This document shows, one piece after another, positions 8,481 to 18,158 of a stretch of DNA of 64,000 bases. How positions within the stretch are numbered: the stretch's first letter is position 1; every line of letters begins with the position of its first letter. Under the pieces are notes generated by a model. It was not told the DNA's origin. It worked only from the letters and a program-made list of their open reading frames with translations, and searched no databases. Position numbers and translations under genes: made by a program. The DNA is from Oscillospiraceae bacterium NTUH-002-81 (lineage in GTDB: Bacteria; Bacillota; Clostridia; Lachnospirales; Lachnospiraceae): positions 3,046,001 to 3,110,000 of the forward strand of contig CP136052.1 of the NCBI GenBank assembly GCA_032620915.1. Direction: 5' to 3'.

Positions 8481-8593
8481 CTCATGAAAATGTCATATTA
8501 CAGCATAAATTCGCTCATGAAAGTGTAATGAAGCACGGATTATTCCCTCATGAAAGTGGCAAAATACTGAAAAGAACGCTCATAAAAGTGGCA
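8481..8593 (+). repeat. Four 33-bp tandem repeats
   Basis: The core CTCATGAAAGTG (with variants) starts at 8,481, 8,514, 8,547 and 8,579, giving periods of 33, 33 and 32 bp. Only the first 12-16 bases of each unit are conserved. This spacing of three helical turns is like arrays of transposase- or regulator-binding sites at transposon ends. No transposase is nearby. Confidence 0.75.
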
Positions 8594-8719
8594 GAGCACG
8601 GAAATCTGAGAGGAAAAAGAAGGTGCCATGGTGTTAAATTATTCTTATGATATTTCCGCTTCCTGATGATTTTTTTGAATTATCTTAACTTTAATATCGA
8701 AACTTAACTTAAAACAAGT

Positions 8720-8756
8720 TATAATACAAAAATAGAGTTAAATAGAAGGAGAACAT
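8720..8756 (+). promoter_or_regulatory. -10 box and ribosome site for 8,757 gene
   Basis: TATAAT at 8,720-8,725 lies in an AT-rich stretch, and AGAAGGAG directly precedes the ATG at 8,757. The -35 region is weak. Confidence 0.5.
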
Positions 8757-9098
8757 ATGGAATATCTCTATAAAGTTCTGGGAATTAAAGCGACAGTTCA
8801 GCGCGCAGAGTTTGACCATCTGCCCAATTATATAGCTGTAAGGTATCGTTTACAGAAGGTATCCATGGATGGACAGAAAGTGATTTTTCTTTATCCAAAG
8901 ACAGAGTTGGAGCAGATCAAAGACCTGAAGGCTCAGCTCAAATCCACCGGCGACGCCATCCTCGCAGAGTGCGCCGTCAAGGACCACATCTGGGGCATCG
9001 GCTTATCGATGAAGGACCCAGATCGACTCGACGTGAAAAAGTGGCACGGAACGAACCTGCTGGGGTATGCACTCATGATCGTACGAGAACGGGTGTGA
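8757..9098 (+). CDS. Chimeric ORF ending in a partial NADAR domain
   Basis: The 113-aa frame has two parts of different composition. Residues 1-62 are encoded by AT-rich DNA and include LPNYIAVRYRLQKV and FLYPKTELEQI, which I do not assign. Residues 63-113 are encoded by GC-rich DNA and match the C-terminal end of the NADAR (RibX-like N-glycosidase) fold: IWGIGLS, W-GTNLLGYALM-VRE. The N-terminal two thirds of NADAR, with most catalytic residues, are missing, so activity is unlikely. It looks like an in-frame deletion join. Promoter and ribosome site suggest it is expressed. Confidence 0.65.
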   Translation: MEYLYKVLGIKATVQRAEFDHLPNYIAVRYRLQKVSMDGQKVIFLYPKTELEQIKDLKAQLKSTGDAILAECAVKDHIWGIGLSMKDPDRLDVKKWHGTNLLGYALMIVRERV

Positions 9099-9350
9099 AG
9101 GGCGAAAATCCAGATACCAATATAAATACGTATTTGATGATTTATAGATATGAATAAATGCAGATCAAAATGCGCAGAATATGAGCACTTATAGACATTT
9201 AATCAACACTATATGAAAATATGCCTATTATTTTTGAGAGATGCTGGATGGTAAAATTCCGAGTTGTTGAGCTGTTCTTACTTTCTATTTTATCAGATAT
9301 CGCCTACAGAGTCCATAGCTTCATAGCTCAAAACAGTTCACCCACCAACC

Positions 9351-9392
9351 ATTTGGCTATGTAAAGGGGACGGCTTTTCAGCCGCCCCACCG
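9351..9392 (-). promoter_or_regulatory. ICE intergenic hairpin motif, copy 3
   Basis: On the minus strand GGGGCGGCTGAAAAGCCGTCCCC forms a hairpin followed by TTTACATAGCCA. It lies just downstream of the CD1107-like stop codon and may also act as a terminator. The rest of 9,099-9,408 shows no supported gene. Confidence 0.55.
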
Positions 9393-9408
9393 GTCAACGC
9401 TGCGTTAA

Positions 9409-10573
9409 TCAGACAGGTTCATCTTCCGATTCCGCTTCATAATCCTCGTTGACATCCACTTCTTCGTCCTCGTCACCATCATCCTCCGGCAGCTGGAGCG
9501 TATCTTCATCCTCATCGTGATAATCCGCATCCGGGTCCGGCTGATTTTTCTTGGACGCAGGCTTTACGCCCTTCATCTTGATATAGAGATAACCGCCGAC
9601 ACCGGCTGCACCGATCACAAACAGAAGCAGCATAATCATCGGAAGCGGAGACGATTTCTTCTGCTCGCTCTCTGTTTTCTGCTCTTCCGGTGCCGGTTCC
9701 GTCTCCTGCGGCTTTTCGGTTTCCGCAGGTTCCGTGACTTCCGGCTCCTTCTCCCGATACTTGGCAGCTTCCTCTTCATCCATCAGCGCAAGCAGATCGG
9801 CCTCGTCCACCATGTTCAGGAAATGCACATTCTGGTTGCCGTCTTTATCGCGGTCGATGATCAGATAAAAGGTGTTGCCCGCCTTTGTCACCAGCGTAAT
9901 GAACTGCTGGCTGGATTTATCTTCTTCCTCACCGATATCGTCCACCAGCGTCATATTTCCTTCCGGAGTCAAAGCTGCACTGGATTTCGTCTCATCCTCG
10001 TATGACATTCCACTCTGCATCAGATCCAGAAACAGCTTCAGCGCATCTTCACTGAACATGCTGCTGTCTTTTGCAGAATCCGTGACATTCAGGTACTTTC
10101 CATGTGCATACCCGGTTTTGCCGTTGAAGTTTACCTTATACCAGTCACCGCATTTTTCGACAATCTCCACCGTATCGCCGGAATGCAGATATCCGATAAT
10201 CTCCTGATCCATGCCGGGACCGGAACGAAAATGCAGACTGGTGATCCCCGGCACCACCGTACCAGTCTGCTTTTGGGACTTTTCGCTGCCGATATTGTAT
10301 TCTTTGCCGCCCACCGTAACGATCAGGTTCCCATCCGCATCCGTAGAGACCTCATAGCCATCCGGCAGAACCTGCATGTCCGGGTCGATTTCGATGCTGT
10401 CGGTATTGTCCGTTTTCCCCCGCATTTGTGCTTTCTGCTGCATCCGTCTCCTGTGCAGCGGTACTGACAGGCGTGTTCTTCTGCACATCATCGCCCGTAT
10501 AGGCAAATGCAGTGGTCGTAAAGGTTCCTGCCGCCATCACGCTGGCAAGCAGCATTGCCATCATCTTTTTCAT
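9409..10573 (-). CDS. CD1107-like conjugation surface protein, SH3 domain (frameshifted)
   Basis: The frame starting at 10,573 encodes a signal peptide (MKKMMAMLLASVMAAGTF to AFA) and the mature start; the frame ending at 9,409 encodes the rest. They join as STNAGKTDNTD when one G is removed from the G5 run at 10,417-10,421. The mature protein has a bacterial SH3 domain (SLHFRSGPG, WYKVNFNGKTGYAHGKYL), a central domain matching the mobile-element CD1107 family, a Pro/Glu-rich spacer, one membrane segment (MIMLLLFVIGAAGVGGYLYI) and an acidic tail. It probably anchors in the membrane with the domains outside, next to the NlpC/P60 hydrolase. Start overlaps the DUF4315 stop (ATGA). Confidence 0.85.
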
Positions 10574-10821
10574 TCCATATCCTCCGTTTCTTTCTCATCC
10601 AGTTTCAGGTTCTCCGGGTTGGGAACCGCAGCCTGCGCCAGCTGAATGATGACTGCCAGCTGTTCCGGGGTCAGGCTCTGGGCATGTACCATTTCACAGA
10701 TTTCGCTGTTTTCCTGCTCGTGGTACTTTCTGTCCCATTCCTTTCTGCGCTCCTCCCATTCATCGCGTTTCCTGCGGGCTTTCTCGCGCTCCGCAGCAAT
10801 CTTTTCCAGTTTCAAGCTCAT
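10570..10821 (-). CDS. DUF4315 family protein
   Basis: This 83-aa protein begins MSLKLEKIAAEREKARRKRDEW, a highly charged coiled coil, and continues SLTPEQLAVIIQLAQ, both characteristic of DUF4315. It sits between the NlpC/P60 and CD1107-like genes, its usual place in clostridial ICEs. It is presumably cytosolic; its role is unknown. Confidence 0.9.
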   Translation of the reverse strand: MSLKLEKIAAEREKARRKRDEWEERRKEWDRKYHEQENSEICEMVHAQSLTPEQLAVIIQLAQAAVPNPENLKLDEKETEDME

Positions 10822-10856
10822 ATCGTATCCTTTCCGGGCGAATAAACGCCCTATTT

Positions 10857-12626
10857 TTATCGAATTCTTCCCATGCAGTAGTAGTGCTGCCGCCAGTAGC
10901 TCGTCTCAATGGAAGCATAGGAAATTGGTGAGCCACAGTGGATCATCATCCCGTTGCCGACATAAATGCCCACATGGGATGCGCCACTGGTGTTGTAGGT
11001 TTTCTGGAAGAAGATCAGGTCTCCGGGCTTTGCCTCACTCTTCGGGATAATGTCGCATTTTCCCATCAGACCGTTGGCCGTCTGCCTGCCTACATTCCAG
11101 CCATTGCCGCAGTGGTTGATGACCCAGCTTACAAAACCGGAGCAGTCAAAACTGGTACTCGGCGAGCTGCCGCCCCAAACATAGGGATAACCGAGATATT
11201 TCTCTGCTTCGGTAATCATCTTCCGGAATTTTTCATCCGTCAGAGCTTCGCCCGGAATGTCGTAATCCTGGTATTCTCCGCTGGAACCCGCGCCATCCGG
11301 CGTTGCAAAGGCTATGCCTGCAAACAGGTCATCTCGATTGCCCCGGCACTCCAGTGTGACTTCGTATCGTTGCAGCTGGTCATCTGTAAGGCCGGAATTT
11401 CTTGCAACATAGTCAACGCCCCGATTGAGCAGTGTTACATTGAGGATTTTATACTCATACTGTACCGTCACCTGATAGGTGTAGGTGTGTCCGGTTCCGG
11501 TGATTGGATTGTAGCGATAGCCCACACGGGTTTCCTTCCTTGTCCGGATTTCCACCTTTTCCTCCAACTTCAGCTCATACTGCGCTTCAAAAATACTCTG
11601 GAGCCGCGCCTGCACCTGGCTTCTCGTATAGTTTTCAAATTCTACGGTCAGCAGAGATGCAAGCTCATAGGGATTGTGACCAATCTCTGCCAGATTGTAG
11701 CGATACTCGTCATAGCCCGGATGGTCGGTTTCAATGCGGTCGATTTGTTTGCGAAGTTTATCTTCCAGCTTGGTATAATCCGTCTCCACGCCTTTCAAAT
11801 CTTCATCTTCTGCCGTGTAGGAAGTCCCCAGCACCACATTGCCGCCGCCATTGATCAAGACGGAGCATGACGAAACCGACCCGGCAATCACCAAAACAAG
11901 CAGTCCCACGGCTGCGATACCGATGATGATATGCGAGTGGCTCTGCACAAACTGAAATGCCTTTTCCGTTATACTGACAGTACCCTGTGCAGCTTTGGCT
12001 GTGCCAGATGCTGTGTTCTCCGCAGCGGCCGCACCTGCCTTCGCAGCGGCATACTCTTTTTTGATGGCCTGCTTCTGCCGCCATCGGGAAAAGAGATTGG
12101 AACCAGCCTGCGGATCAGACTTCATGCGTTCCGCAAAGATGGAATCTACGGCATCTTTATTTCCCTTTTTCTCCAACCGCTCCAGCTTTTTGTACTGCCG
12201 CAGCTTTCGACCATATTGGAACCGGGAACCAGCACGGGCTGCACCTTCCGCTGAGCCTTCGGTAAAATGCGCTGCCTCCACACCAGAATTATTATCCTGG
12301 TCGGCATTGCGCACACTCTGATGTGCCTTGGCTGAAAGTGCATCTGCCGCAAGATTTCCCGGCTTCTTTGGCTTTCCGCCTTTTTTCCCGGAAGCTGCTG
12401 CATTCTTTTTCGCTTTTGCTTCCTGATCTGATTTCAGCTTCTTACTGCGCATCTTAGCAAGATCGGCCTCGTGACGAATCTGCCTTCGGTGTTCCGCTTT
12501 TTTCTTGCCGCCGTCTCCCGTACTGCTATCTGCGGTTTTGCTTCTGGAATCGCGAAGGGTGTTCTCCGCACCCTCGCGCTCCTGCCGCAGCTTGTCTCCG
12601 AGATTCGGATTTTTCTTGCCAGCCAT
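10857..12626 (-). CDS. CD1108-like conjugation protein with NlpC/P60 peptidoglycan hydrolase domain
   Basis: The 589-aa protein has a long basic, low-complexity cytosolic N-terminus (1-225), one membrane segment (IIIGIAAVGLLVLVIAGSV), a CD1108-type extracellular domain and a C-terminal NlpC/P60 domain. The catalytic Cys is in FDCSGFVSWVINH and the His in GASHVGIYVGNGMMIHCG. This is the VirB1-like wall hydrolase that opens peptidoglycan for the conjugation channel. It starts 4 bp after the virB4 stop codon, so the two are likely co-transcribed. Confidence 0.93.
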   Translation of the reverse strand: MAGKKNPNLGDKLRQEREGAENTLRDSRSKTADSSTGDGGKKKAEHRRQIRHEADLAKMRSKKLKSDQEAKAKKNAAASGKKGGKPKKPGNLAADALSAKAHQSVRNADQDNNSGVEAAHFTEGSAEGAARAGSRFQYGRKLRQYKKLERLEKKGNKDAVDSIFAERMKSDPQAGSNLFSRWRQKQAIKKEYAAAKAGAAAAENTASGTAKAAQGTVSITEKAFQFVQSHSHIIIGIAAVGLLVLVIAGSVSSCSVLINGGGNVVLGTSYTAEDEDLKGVETDYTKLEDKLRKQIDRIETDHPGYDEYRYNLAEIGHNPYELASLLTVEFENYTRSQVQARLQSIFEAQYELKLEEKVEIRTRKETRVGYRYNPITGTGHTYTYQVTVQYEYKILNVTLLNRGVDYVARNSGLTDDQLQRYEVTLECRGNRDDLFAGIAFATPDGAGSSGEYQDYDIPGEALTDEKFRKMITEAEKYLGYPYVWGGSSPSTSFDCSGFVSWVINHCGNGWNVGRQTANGLMGKCDIIPKSEAKPGDLIFFQKTYNTSGASHVGIYVGNGMMIHCGSPISYASIETSYWRQHYYCMGRIR

Positions 12627-12629
12627 CGC

Positions 12630-12905
12630 TTACGCCTCCTTCGCTTCCTGCACTTCGGTTAATTTTGTCGTCATAATCCGGTACAGTTCCAGATCGGTCG
12701 GGAAACGATCAACGAACGGCAAAATCACATTTCCGTAGAACAGCAGTCCTTCGCCTTCACCGGAGTGGGTCACATAGGACAGCTGATGTGGGCTGATATT
12801 CAGCTGATCCGCCAGAATCTGACGATCACCGGCTGCTTGATTCAGCATATAAATGAAGTCGCTGTTCTCAAAAATGTTCGTCACTTCGCGGGAAGAAAGC
12901 AGGTC
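12630..12905 (-). CDS. virB4 conjugation ATPase, 3' exon
   Basis: This 92-codon exon encodes DLLSSREVTNIFENSDF, then LNQAAGDR and HSGEGEGLLFYGNVILPFVD, the C-terminal RecA-like region of ICE VirB4/TraE. It is separated from the 5' exon by a group II intron. Joining base 15,343 to base 12,905 restores QNVK-DLLSSRE in frame and gives an 814-aa protein. Confidence 0.92.
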   Translation of the reverse strand, partial: DLLSSREVTNIFENSDFIYMLNQAAGDRQILADQLNISPHQLSYVTHSGEGEGLLFYGNVILPFVDRFPTDLELYRIMTTKLTEVQEAKEA

Positions 12906-15342
12906 GTAGGGTAGGGTAAAGGCGCCTTGCCGCCGTTGGCGGTAGGTTTCCTACACCCTCCCTCGGAACCGGACTTACTCCTCTCGAAGTATCCGGCTCC
13001 CCATTAGTAATTAACGTATTGATTAGTGTCTGTGTATTCTTTCATGGCACTTGCTACAAACAACAAGCGTTTTCCGCCGCTTCTTTTTCATCACGGTTTC
13101 CCAATCAGAATTACCCAATTCGTTTAAGTTCCGTATAACGTGAACCTCATACAAATCGGCTTCTTTACACCCACATAGTTCACAAACTCTGGCATTGAGC
13201 CGTTGTCTAATAGTGGTTTTCCAGCTGAATTTCTTTCTCTGATAAATGATGTCACTCGCTTCGCCACGCTTACAATCTGCGATTTTAACAGGGCGAACAC
13301 GTTTTGTTCCTGCTTTAGTTTCATAAGGGACAGACCATGTTTTCCCGTCTTTATACTGGCGAATGATTTTGCGGATACTGGTTTTGTGCTTATTAGCAAT
13401 CGTCTTTAAGCAACTGTACTCCATAAGATAGCAGAAGTAGTCCAGCGTGTGATAATCACAAGCCAGATTGTAATAGTTGCATAATCCTCTTGCTTCGGCA
13501 TTGTACTGTTCCACAATCTCATAATCCGCAAGGTTGAGAAGTCCGGCTCGGTGTATCGGCTGAAACTCCCCGTTTTCCTTTTGGCGAATGACTTTCTTTG
13601 CAAACATGAATTTCTCAATCTTTTCCGTATGGGGAACAGACAGGGCAACTTTCATGTGCAGGGTACGGGATTTTCTCCACGTTCCGTTTTTCATTCTGTG
13701 ACCTTTGACTTCCTGATTTCTGCGGACGCAAATATCATATCCAATGAAACGGACTTTTTCGGAGCTGTGCGTTATCAGCGTCTTTTCCTCGCTTAGAGTT
13801 AATTTCAGCTCTGTGCTTAGAAATTCAGCGATTTCGGCTTTCAAGTCCTCACATTCCGCTTTTGTGCCGCACACACCTGCCAGCCAATCGTCCGCATAAC
13901 GGACAAAAGTGAACTTCTTGTTGTCGGCAGGTTTGCAGGGCAGATTTCTCATAGCTTCCTTCTGTGCCCTATGCTGGTCAATCAGTTCTTGTCTTGCCGC
14001 TTCATCAGCGGTATGGTCAATCCAATAAGACAGTCTTTTTAATTCTTTGCTTGCCGCATGATATTCCGGTGTCTGATATGCAGACCTCGGCTTATCAAAG
14101 CGTTCTGCGATTTCCCGAAACTTTTTGTCCAGCTCATTCAGATAGATATTTGCAAGTATTGGAGAACAGATACCACCCTGCGGGGAACCGCTGTAAGTGG
14201 CGTTGTATTTCCAATTCTCGATATACCCAGCTTTCAAAAACTGGCGAATGATGTTCAGAAAACGACTGTCCTTGATTTTCCTGCTCAAAATCTCAATCAA
14301 TTTTTCGTGATTGATGTTATCAAAACAACCTTGTATATCGCCCTCGATAAACCAGACCACGCCTGTGAAGTCAGAAGAAATCTGACGGAGTGCGGTATGA
14401 CAGCTTTTACCCGGTCTGAAACCGTGGGAGTGGCTGTCAAAGACAGGTTCATAGATAGCTTCTAAAATCATTCTGACAACTTCTTGCAGGAGCTTGTCAC
14501 GGAAAGACGGGATACCCAGCGGACGGAGCTTTCCGTTTTTCTTTGGAATATACTCACGCCTTACAGGATTGGCTTTGTAGGTTCCGTCCTTTAGTGACTG
14601 GATTAACTCTTTTACATAGAAGTCACTGAAACCGTCTGCGGTATCGTTGTCGATACCCTGTGCTGTTGCACCTTTGTTTGCATAAAGTTTCTGATAGGCG
14701 GCGTAGTAAATATCTTCACGAAGTAAGTATCTGTAAAGTCTTGTGAATACGCCGTCTTTGTGTTCGCTGGAACACTTTTCAATACGCTCTAAAATTTCAG
14801 ATGTTGGTTTCATTGAGGTTTCTCCTCCCTTTCATTCTTACATTTTAGATGTTACTAACTGGCTCCCTTCGCCATGTAAGGGTCGTTATCCCTCTCGGAC
14901 TACTATGGAGCCTCCGTTACCATATCCGGCAAATGAGCCAGACTTAGGCAATCCCCAGTTAGCACTGTGCATAGGTTAGTGAAGATTGTCGGATATGCTT
15001 TCGGTTCGTTGTGACGTGTTCTCACGCCTGTTTCATAACGTGTTGGCAGTTGTCCCGCCGTGAAAGATGACGTGACAGCGTTATGACATGGGTTTCAGGA
15101 CTTTTCCCACACCTGCAAAAAACAGGAACTGGAACCTTACATTCGATAAACCCAATCTTATCCTCATATCTTCTTAACATTAGAAAACAGTCGCACCTAA
15201 GTCCTTTGGTGACTATTCCTTTTTCTGCCATGCGCTGTTCCCGTAAAGGATTTCTCCTTAGTCGGTAAGGCAGATTGTTTCGCACACTGCCGTGTGCGGC
15301 AGTACCTTAGACTGCTTTGCACAGCGCCCTATCTGGGCGCAC
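12906..15342 (-). mobile_element. Group II intron 1 (in virB4)
   Basis: On the minus strand the intron starts GTGCGCCCAGATAGGG (a GUGCG-type 5' end) and finishes with CTACCCTAC (AY end). Near the 3' end is a domain V hairpin (GAGCCGGATACTTC, GAGA loop, GGAGTAAGTCCGGTTC). The ribozyme 5' domains occupy 14,814-15,342. The boundaries are fixed by restoration of the virB4 frame. It carries its own maturase gene. Confidence 0.92.
13023..14813 (-). CDS. ltrA: Group II intron reverse transcriptase/maturase with HNH endonuclease
   Basis: The 596-aa protein has the reverse transcriptase fingers and palm (GIDNDTADGF, RPLGIPSFRDKLLQEVVRMILE, HGFRPGKSCHTAL, EGDIQGCFDNI, the catalytic FVRYADDWL), the maturase X domain (RGLCNYYNLA) and a C-terminal HNH region (CELCGCKE, EVHVIRNL, CSKCHERIHRH). 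The frame is intact. It should assist splicing of the virB4 intron and retrohoming to empty sites. It is read in the same direction as virB4. Confidence 0.95.
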   Translation of the reverse strand: MKPTSEILERIEKCSSEHKDGVFTRLYRYLLREDIYYAAYQKLYANKGATAQGIDNDTADGFSDFYVKELIQSLKDGTYKANPVRREYIPKKNGKLRPLGIPSFRDKLLQEVVRMILEAIYEPVFDSHSHGFRPGKSCHTALRQISSDFTGVVWFIEGDIQGCFDNINHEKLIEILSRKIKDSRFLNIIRQFLKAGYIENWKYNATYSGSPQGGICSPILANIYLNELDKKFREIAERFDKPRSAYQTPEYHAASKELKRLSYWIDHTADEAARQELIDQHRAQKEAMRNLPCKPADNKKFTFVRYADDWLAGVCGTKAECEDLKAEIAEFLSTELKLTLSEEKTLITHSSEKVRFIGYDICVRRNQEVKGHRMKNGTWRKSRTLHMKVALSVPHTEKIEKFMFAKKVIRQKENGEFQPIHRAGLLNLADYEIVEQYNAEARGLCNYYNLACDYHTLDYFCYLMEYSCLKTIANKHKTSIRKIIRQYKDGKTWSVPYETKAGTKRVRPVKIADCKRGEASDIIYQRKKFSWKTTIRQRLNARVCELCGCKEADLYEVHVIRNLNELGNSDWETVMKKKRRKTLVVCSKCHERIHRH

Positions 15343-17511
15343 TTTCACGTTCTGGGTGATGCCGGTGGGAATACCGCCCCATTTACGGAATCGCTTCCAG
15401 ATTTCCACGCTGTAAGCCGCTGTCTGCTCCTCTTTCAAAAGCAGATGGAACTCGTCCATATAGTAGCGGGTGGCTTTACCGGCGTTACGGTTGGCGGTCA
15501 CACGCCCCCAAACCTGATCCTGCACCACCAGCATACCGATCTTTTTCAGCTGCTTGCCCAGCTCCTTGATGTCATAGCAGACCAGCCGGTTATTGATATC
15601 TACGTTGGTGCGGTGGTTAAACAGGTTCAGAGAACCGGTCACATAGATTTCCAGTGCCGTTGCCACATGGTGTGCTTCCTTTTCATCCTGCCGGAGCAGT
15701 GCCTCGTACAAGTCCTGTAACACCGGCATATTCTCCGGCACCGGGTTCTCAAAATAGGTCTGGTAAATCTGATGCACACAGCGGTCGATAACCGTCTTTT
15801 CTACCGGCTGCAAGCCTTCCTTGCCGCCCACGATCAGCTCACACAGGGACAGGATAAAATCTGCTTTCAAGGCAATGGGATTATCCTCTTCTGAATAATT
15901 CGCGTTGATGTCCATCGGATTGATATACTGCGTGCTGGAAGGGCTGATTTTAATAACCTGCCCCTCAAATTTCTGCACCAGAGCCGTGTACTCGGCTTCC
16001 GGATCGCACACGATTACATCGTCATCCGTCACCAGAAACGCATTGGCGATTTCTCTCTTGGCAGAAAAGGATTTACCGGAACCGGGAGTACCAAGAATCA
16101 GCCCGTTGGGGTTCTTGAGCTTTTTCCGGTCAACCATGATCAGGTTGTTGGACAGGGCATTCAACCCATAGTACAGAGCCTCTTTCCCGGTCTGAAACAG
16201 TTCCTGGGTGGTAAACGGCACGAAAATTGCCGTGCTGCTGGTAGTCATGCTGCGCTGAATCTCAATCAGGTTCTGCGCCAGCGGCAGGCAGCTCATCAGC
16301 CCCTGCTCCTGCTGAAAGTCCAGACGGCGCAGGTTGCAGTTGTACTTCTGTGCGATGCTGGAAGCCTGAAACACGTTGGTCTCCAGCTCCTGCTCCGTCT
16401 CGCCGGTGTTCATCACCAGAAAAGTCAGCAGGAACATACGCTCATTCTGGCTCTGTAATTCCTTCAGCAATGCCTTTGCGTCCTTACCATAAGTCGCCAA
16501 ATCCGACGGAATGATGTCCATATCGTATCCAGAACGGACTGCTTTCTTCTGTTCCTCAATCTTGGAACGATCCAGCTCCGTGATGGTATGCTTAATGGAC
16601 TTGATTGCTTTGTTCTGGTCTACCGACTGAATGTGCATGGTCACGATCTGGCTGGATTCCATATCCAGAAAGTCCTTCAGCAGCTGATCCGACAGGTCGG
16701 AAGCTGTGATCTGGAGATAGGACATAGAACCATACATCCCGCCCATCTGAAAAATCCGGTTCTTCGGAAAGGCAAATCCGGTCGGAGCAATAAAGTCCTT
16801 TACCGACAGCCCGCTCTCCGGCAGCCACTTCCAATCGAAATTGAACCGGTCATGGTCGCCCATGTGGAACATATCGTGCATCAGATGAAGCCGTTCCTTG
16901 CCGTTCAGCAATTTTGCCCGGACACCCAAGCGTTTGAAGTTGTTCATCAGGTCGATCTCGATGTGAATGAGCCTCGGCTTTGCCTGTTTCATGGATTCCG
17001 CCTCAATGCCAAACGTCAGGTACTTCGTCTTGGTCAGGCCGTTGTTGCCCTGGGCAAGCTGGCGGCGCAGCATGGTGCTGTACTCCGTGCGCACCGGATT
17101 GAAATGATCCTTCTGGTACGGAATACACACCATCTTCTCAAAATTCGAGGCATCCGTAGCCATATTCATAAAAGAAAGCTCAAAGCGGATGCTGGAATCA
17201 AAGAAGTTCAGGAAGCTGCACCATTCCTCAAAGATAGCTGTCTGATCCTCCTGTTGTGCCAGCTGATAATTGATATCCTGATACTGGATGGTTTTGGTGT
17301 AGTAGTTGTCCGTCACACGGCAGATACCGTCCGGGAACATCCGCTGAAAAGGAATGCTCTCCTGTGCCGAATGCGGAATCGTGCGGTCCCCCCTTGCGCG
17401 GTCAATCACCGTCTGCACCTGTTTCTGCTCTGCGGCTGACAGATGAGACGGCATTCGGATGTCATCCTGCTTTTTATTCTTCGATGTCAGCTTTTCGAGA
17501 ATTTTGAACAA
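15307..17511 (-). CDS. virB4/TraE conjugation ATPase, 5' exon
   Basis: Codons 1-723 (17,511 to 15,343) are exon; the frame then runs 11 codons into the intron and stops. The protein has the VirB4 N-terminal domain and a Walker A motif in LILGTPGSGKSFSAKREIAN, with a Walker B-like stretch around DVIVCDPEAEYTAL and YYMDEFHLLL. VirB4 energises assembly of the type IV secretion channel at the inner membrane. Without splicing only a protein lacking the last 91 residues is made. Start overlaps the end of the PrgI-like gene by 38 bp. Confidence 0.94.
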   Translation of the reverse strand: MFKILEKLTSKNKKQDDIRMPSHLSAAEQKQVQTVIDRARGDRTIPHSAQESIPFQRMFPDGICRVTDNYYTKTIQYQDINYQLAQQEDQTAIFEEWCSFLNFFDSSIRFELSFMNMATDASNFEKMVCIPYQKDHFNPVRTEYSTMLRRQLAQGNNGLTKTKYLTFGIEAESMKQAKPRLIHIEIDLMNNFKRLGVRAKLLNGKERLHLMHDMFHMGDHDRFNFDWKWLPESGLSVKDFIAPTGFAFPKNRIFQMGGMYGSMSYLQITASDLSDQLLKDFLDMESSQIVTMHIQSVDQNKAIKSIKHTITELDRSKIEEQKKAVRSGYDMDIIPSDLATYGKDAKALLKELQSQNERMFLLTFLVMNTGETEQELETNVFQASSIAQKYNCNLRRLDFQQEQGLMSCLPLAQNLIEIQRSMTTSSTAIFVPFTTQELFQTGKEALYYGLNALSNNLIMVDRKKLKNPNGLILGTPGSGKSFSAKREIANAFLVTDDDVIVCDPEAEYTALVQKFEGQVIKISPSSTQYINPMDINANYSEEDNPIALKADFILSLCELIVGGKEGLQPVEKTVIDRCVHQIYQTYFENPVPENMPVLQDLYEALLRQDEKEAHHVATALEIYVTGSLNLFNHRTNVDINNRLVCYDIKELGKQLKKIGMLVVQDQVWGRVTANRNAGKATRYYMDEFHLLLKEEQTAAYSVEIWKRFRKWGGIPTGITQNVKVRPDRALCKAV

Positions 17512-17866
17512 TGCGATTTACCTCCATTTCCACGTCTGCCTGCTGAACCAGCAGTGCATAGTAATTTTTTGTTTTGTAAGGCCGCGTTTTCGGCCTCTTG
17601 AACTTTGCCTCATAGAAGTGCTTTGCCACCACTTCCAGCGGCTGACCGTCTTTCTCGTACATGGCAAGAAAGAAAAGCGGCAGCATCACTGCCATCATGC
17701 CAAGTGCAGCAAGGCTCAGATTCCCGCTGGACTTGAGCAAAAAGAAAACCGGAACGCCAATCAGCGCACCGGCTCCGAAGCAGAGAATCTGCCGTTTGGT
17801 CAGATTCATAAAGACCTTGGTTTTGACCTTTGAAAGGTCACGCGGTACAGAAATATAAGATGCCAC
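17474..17866 (-). CDS. PrgI family conjugation membrane protein
   Basis: The 130-aa protein begins MASYISVPRDLSKVKTKVF, typical of PrgI (VirB3-like) proteins, and has two adjacent membrane segments (about 28-45 and 50-70) and a basic cytosolic tail. It is immediately upstream of and overlaps virB4, as in other clostridial ICEs, and should interact with VirB4 at the membrane. Confidence 0.9.
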   Translation of the reverse strand: MASYISVPRDLSKVKTKVFMNLTKRQILCFGAGALIGVPVFFLLKSSGNLSLAALGMMAVMLPLFFLAMYEKDGQPLEVVAKHFYEAKFKRPKTRPYKTKNYYALLVQQADVEMEVNRIVQNSRKADIEE

Positions 17867-17883
17867 GAATCATGCCTCCTTCC

Positions 17884-18158
17884 TTAATGCGCTGCAAACA
17901 CGGATTTTGCGAGGCTTCCCGTCTTAAACAGCGTAAATGCCAGCAAAACCGTATAGCCCATAACGCCCCAAATGCTGCTGATGATGTTATCCGAAAAGGA
18001 CAGGTTCTGAATCAGAACTGCGTAGATGCCTACACAGATCATGATAAGAAACCCCTGGAATCCCAGTGCAAACAGGGAGCGCAGATAGTTTTGACCGGTA
18101 TGGCTCTGCTCATGGTTTCCAAAGGTTGCGAACGGAATCGGCGCAAGGCTCACCATGA
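17884..18158 (-). CDS. VirB6/TrbL-like membrane protein, 3' exon
   Basis: This exon encodes LAPIPFATFGNHEQSHTGQNYLRSLFALGFQGF and two more membrane segments, the C-terminal part of the ICE TrbL/VirB6-like channel protein. Joining base 20,749 to base 18,158 restores MVEIY-LMVSLAPIPFATFG in frame, giving 288 aa in total (592 + 275 nt). Confidence 0.9.

Noticed and set aside
8481..8593. CRISPR array
   Set aside because: The conserved part is only 12-16 bp in a 33-bp period, spacers would be under 20 bp, and no cas genes are present.
8757..9098. Functional NADAR glycosidase
   Set aside because: Only the C-terminal third of the domain is present; the catalytic N-terminal part is replaced.
10938..11870. 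310-aa plus-strand open frame
   Set aside because: It is a shadow of the NlpC/P60 gene on the opposite strand with no protein-like motif.
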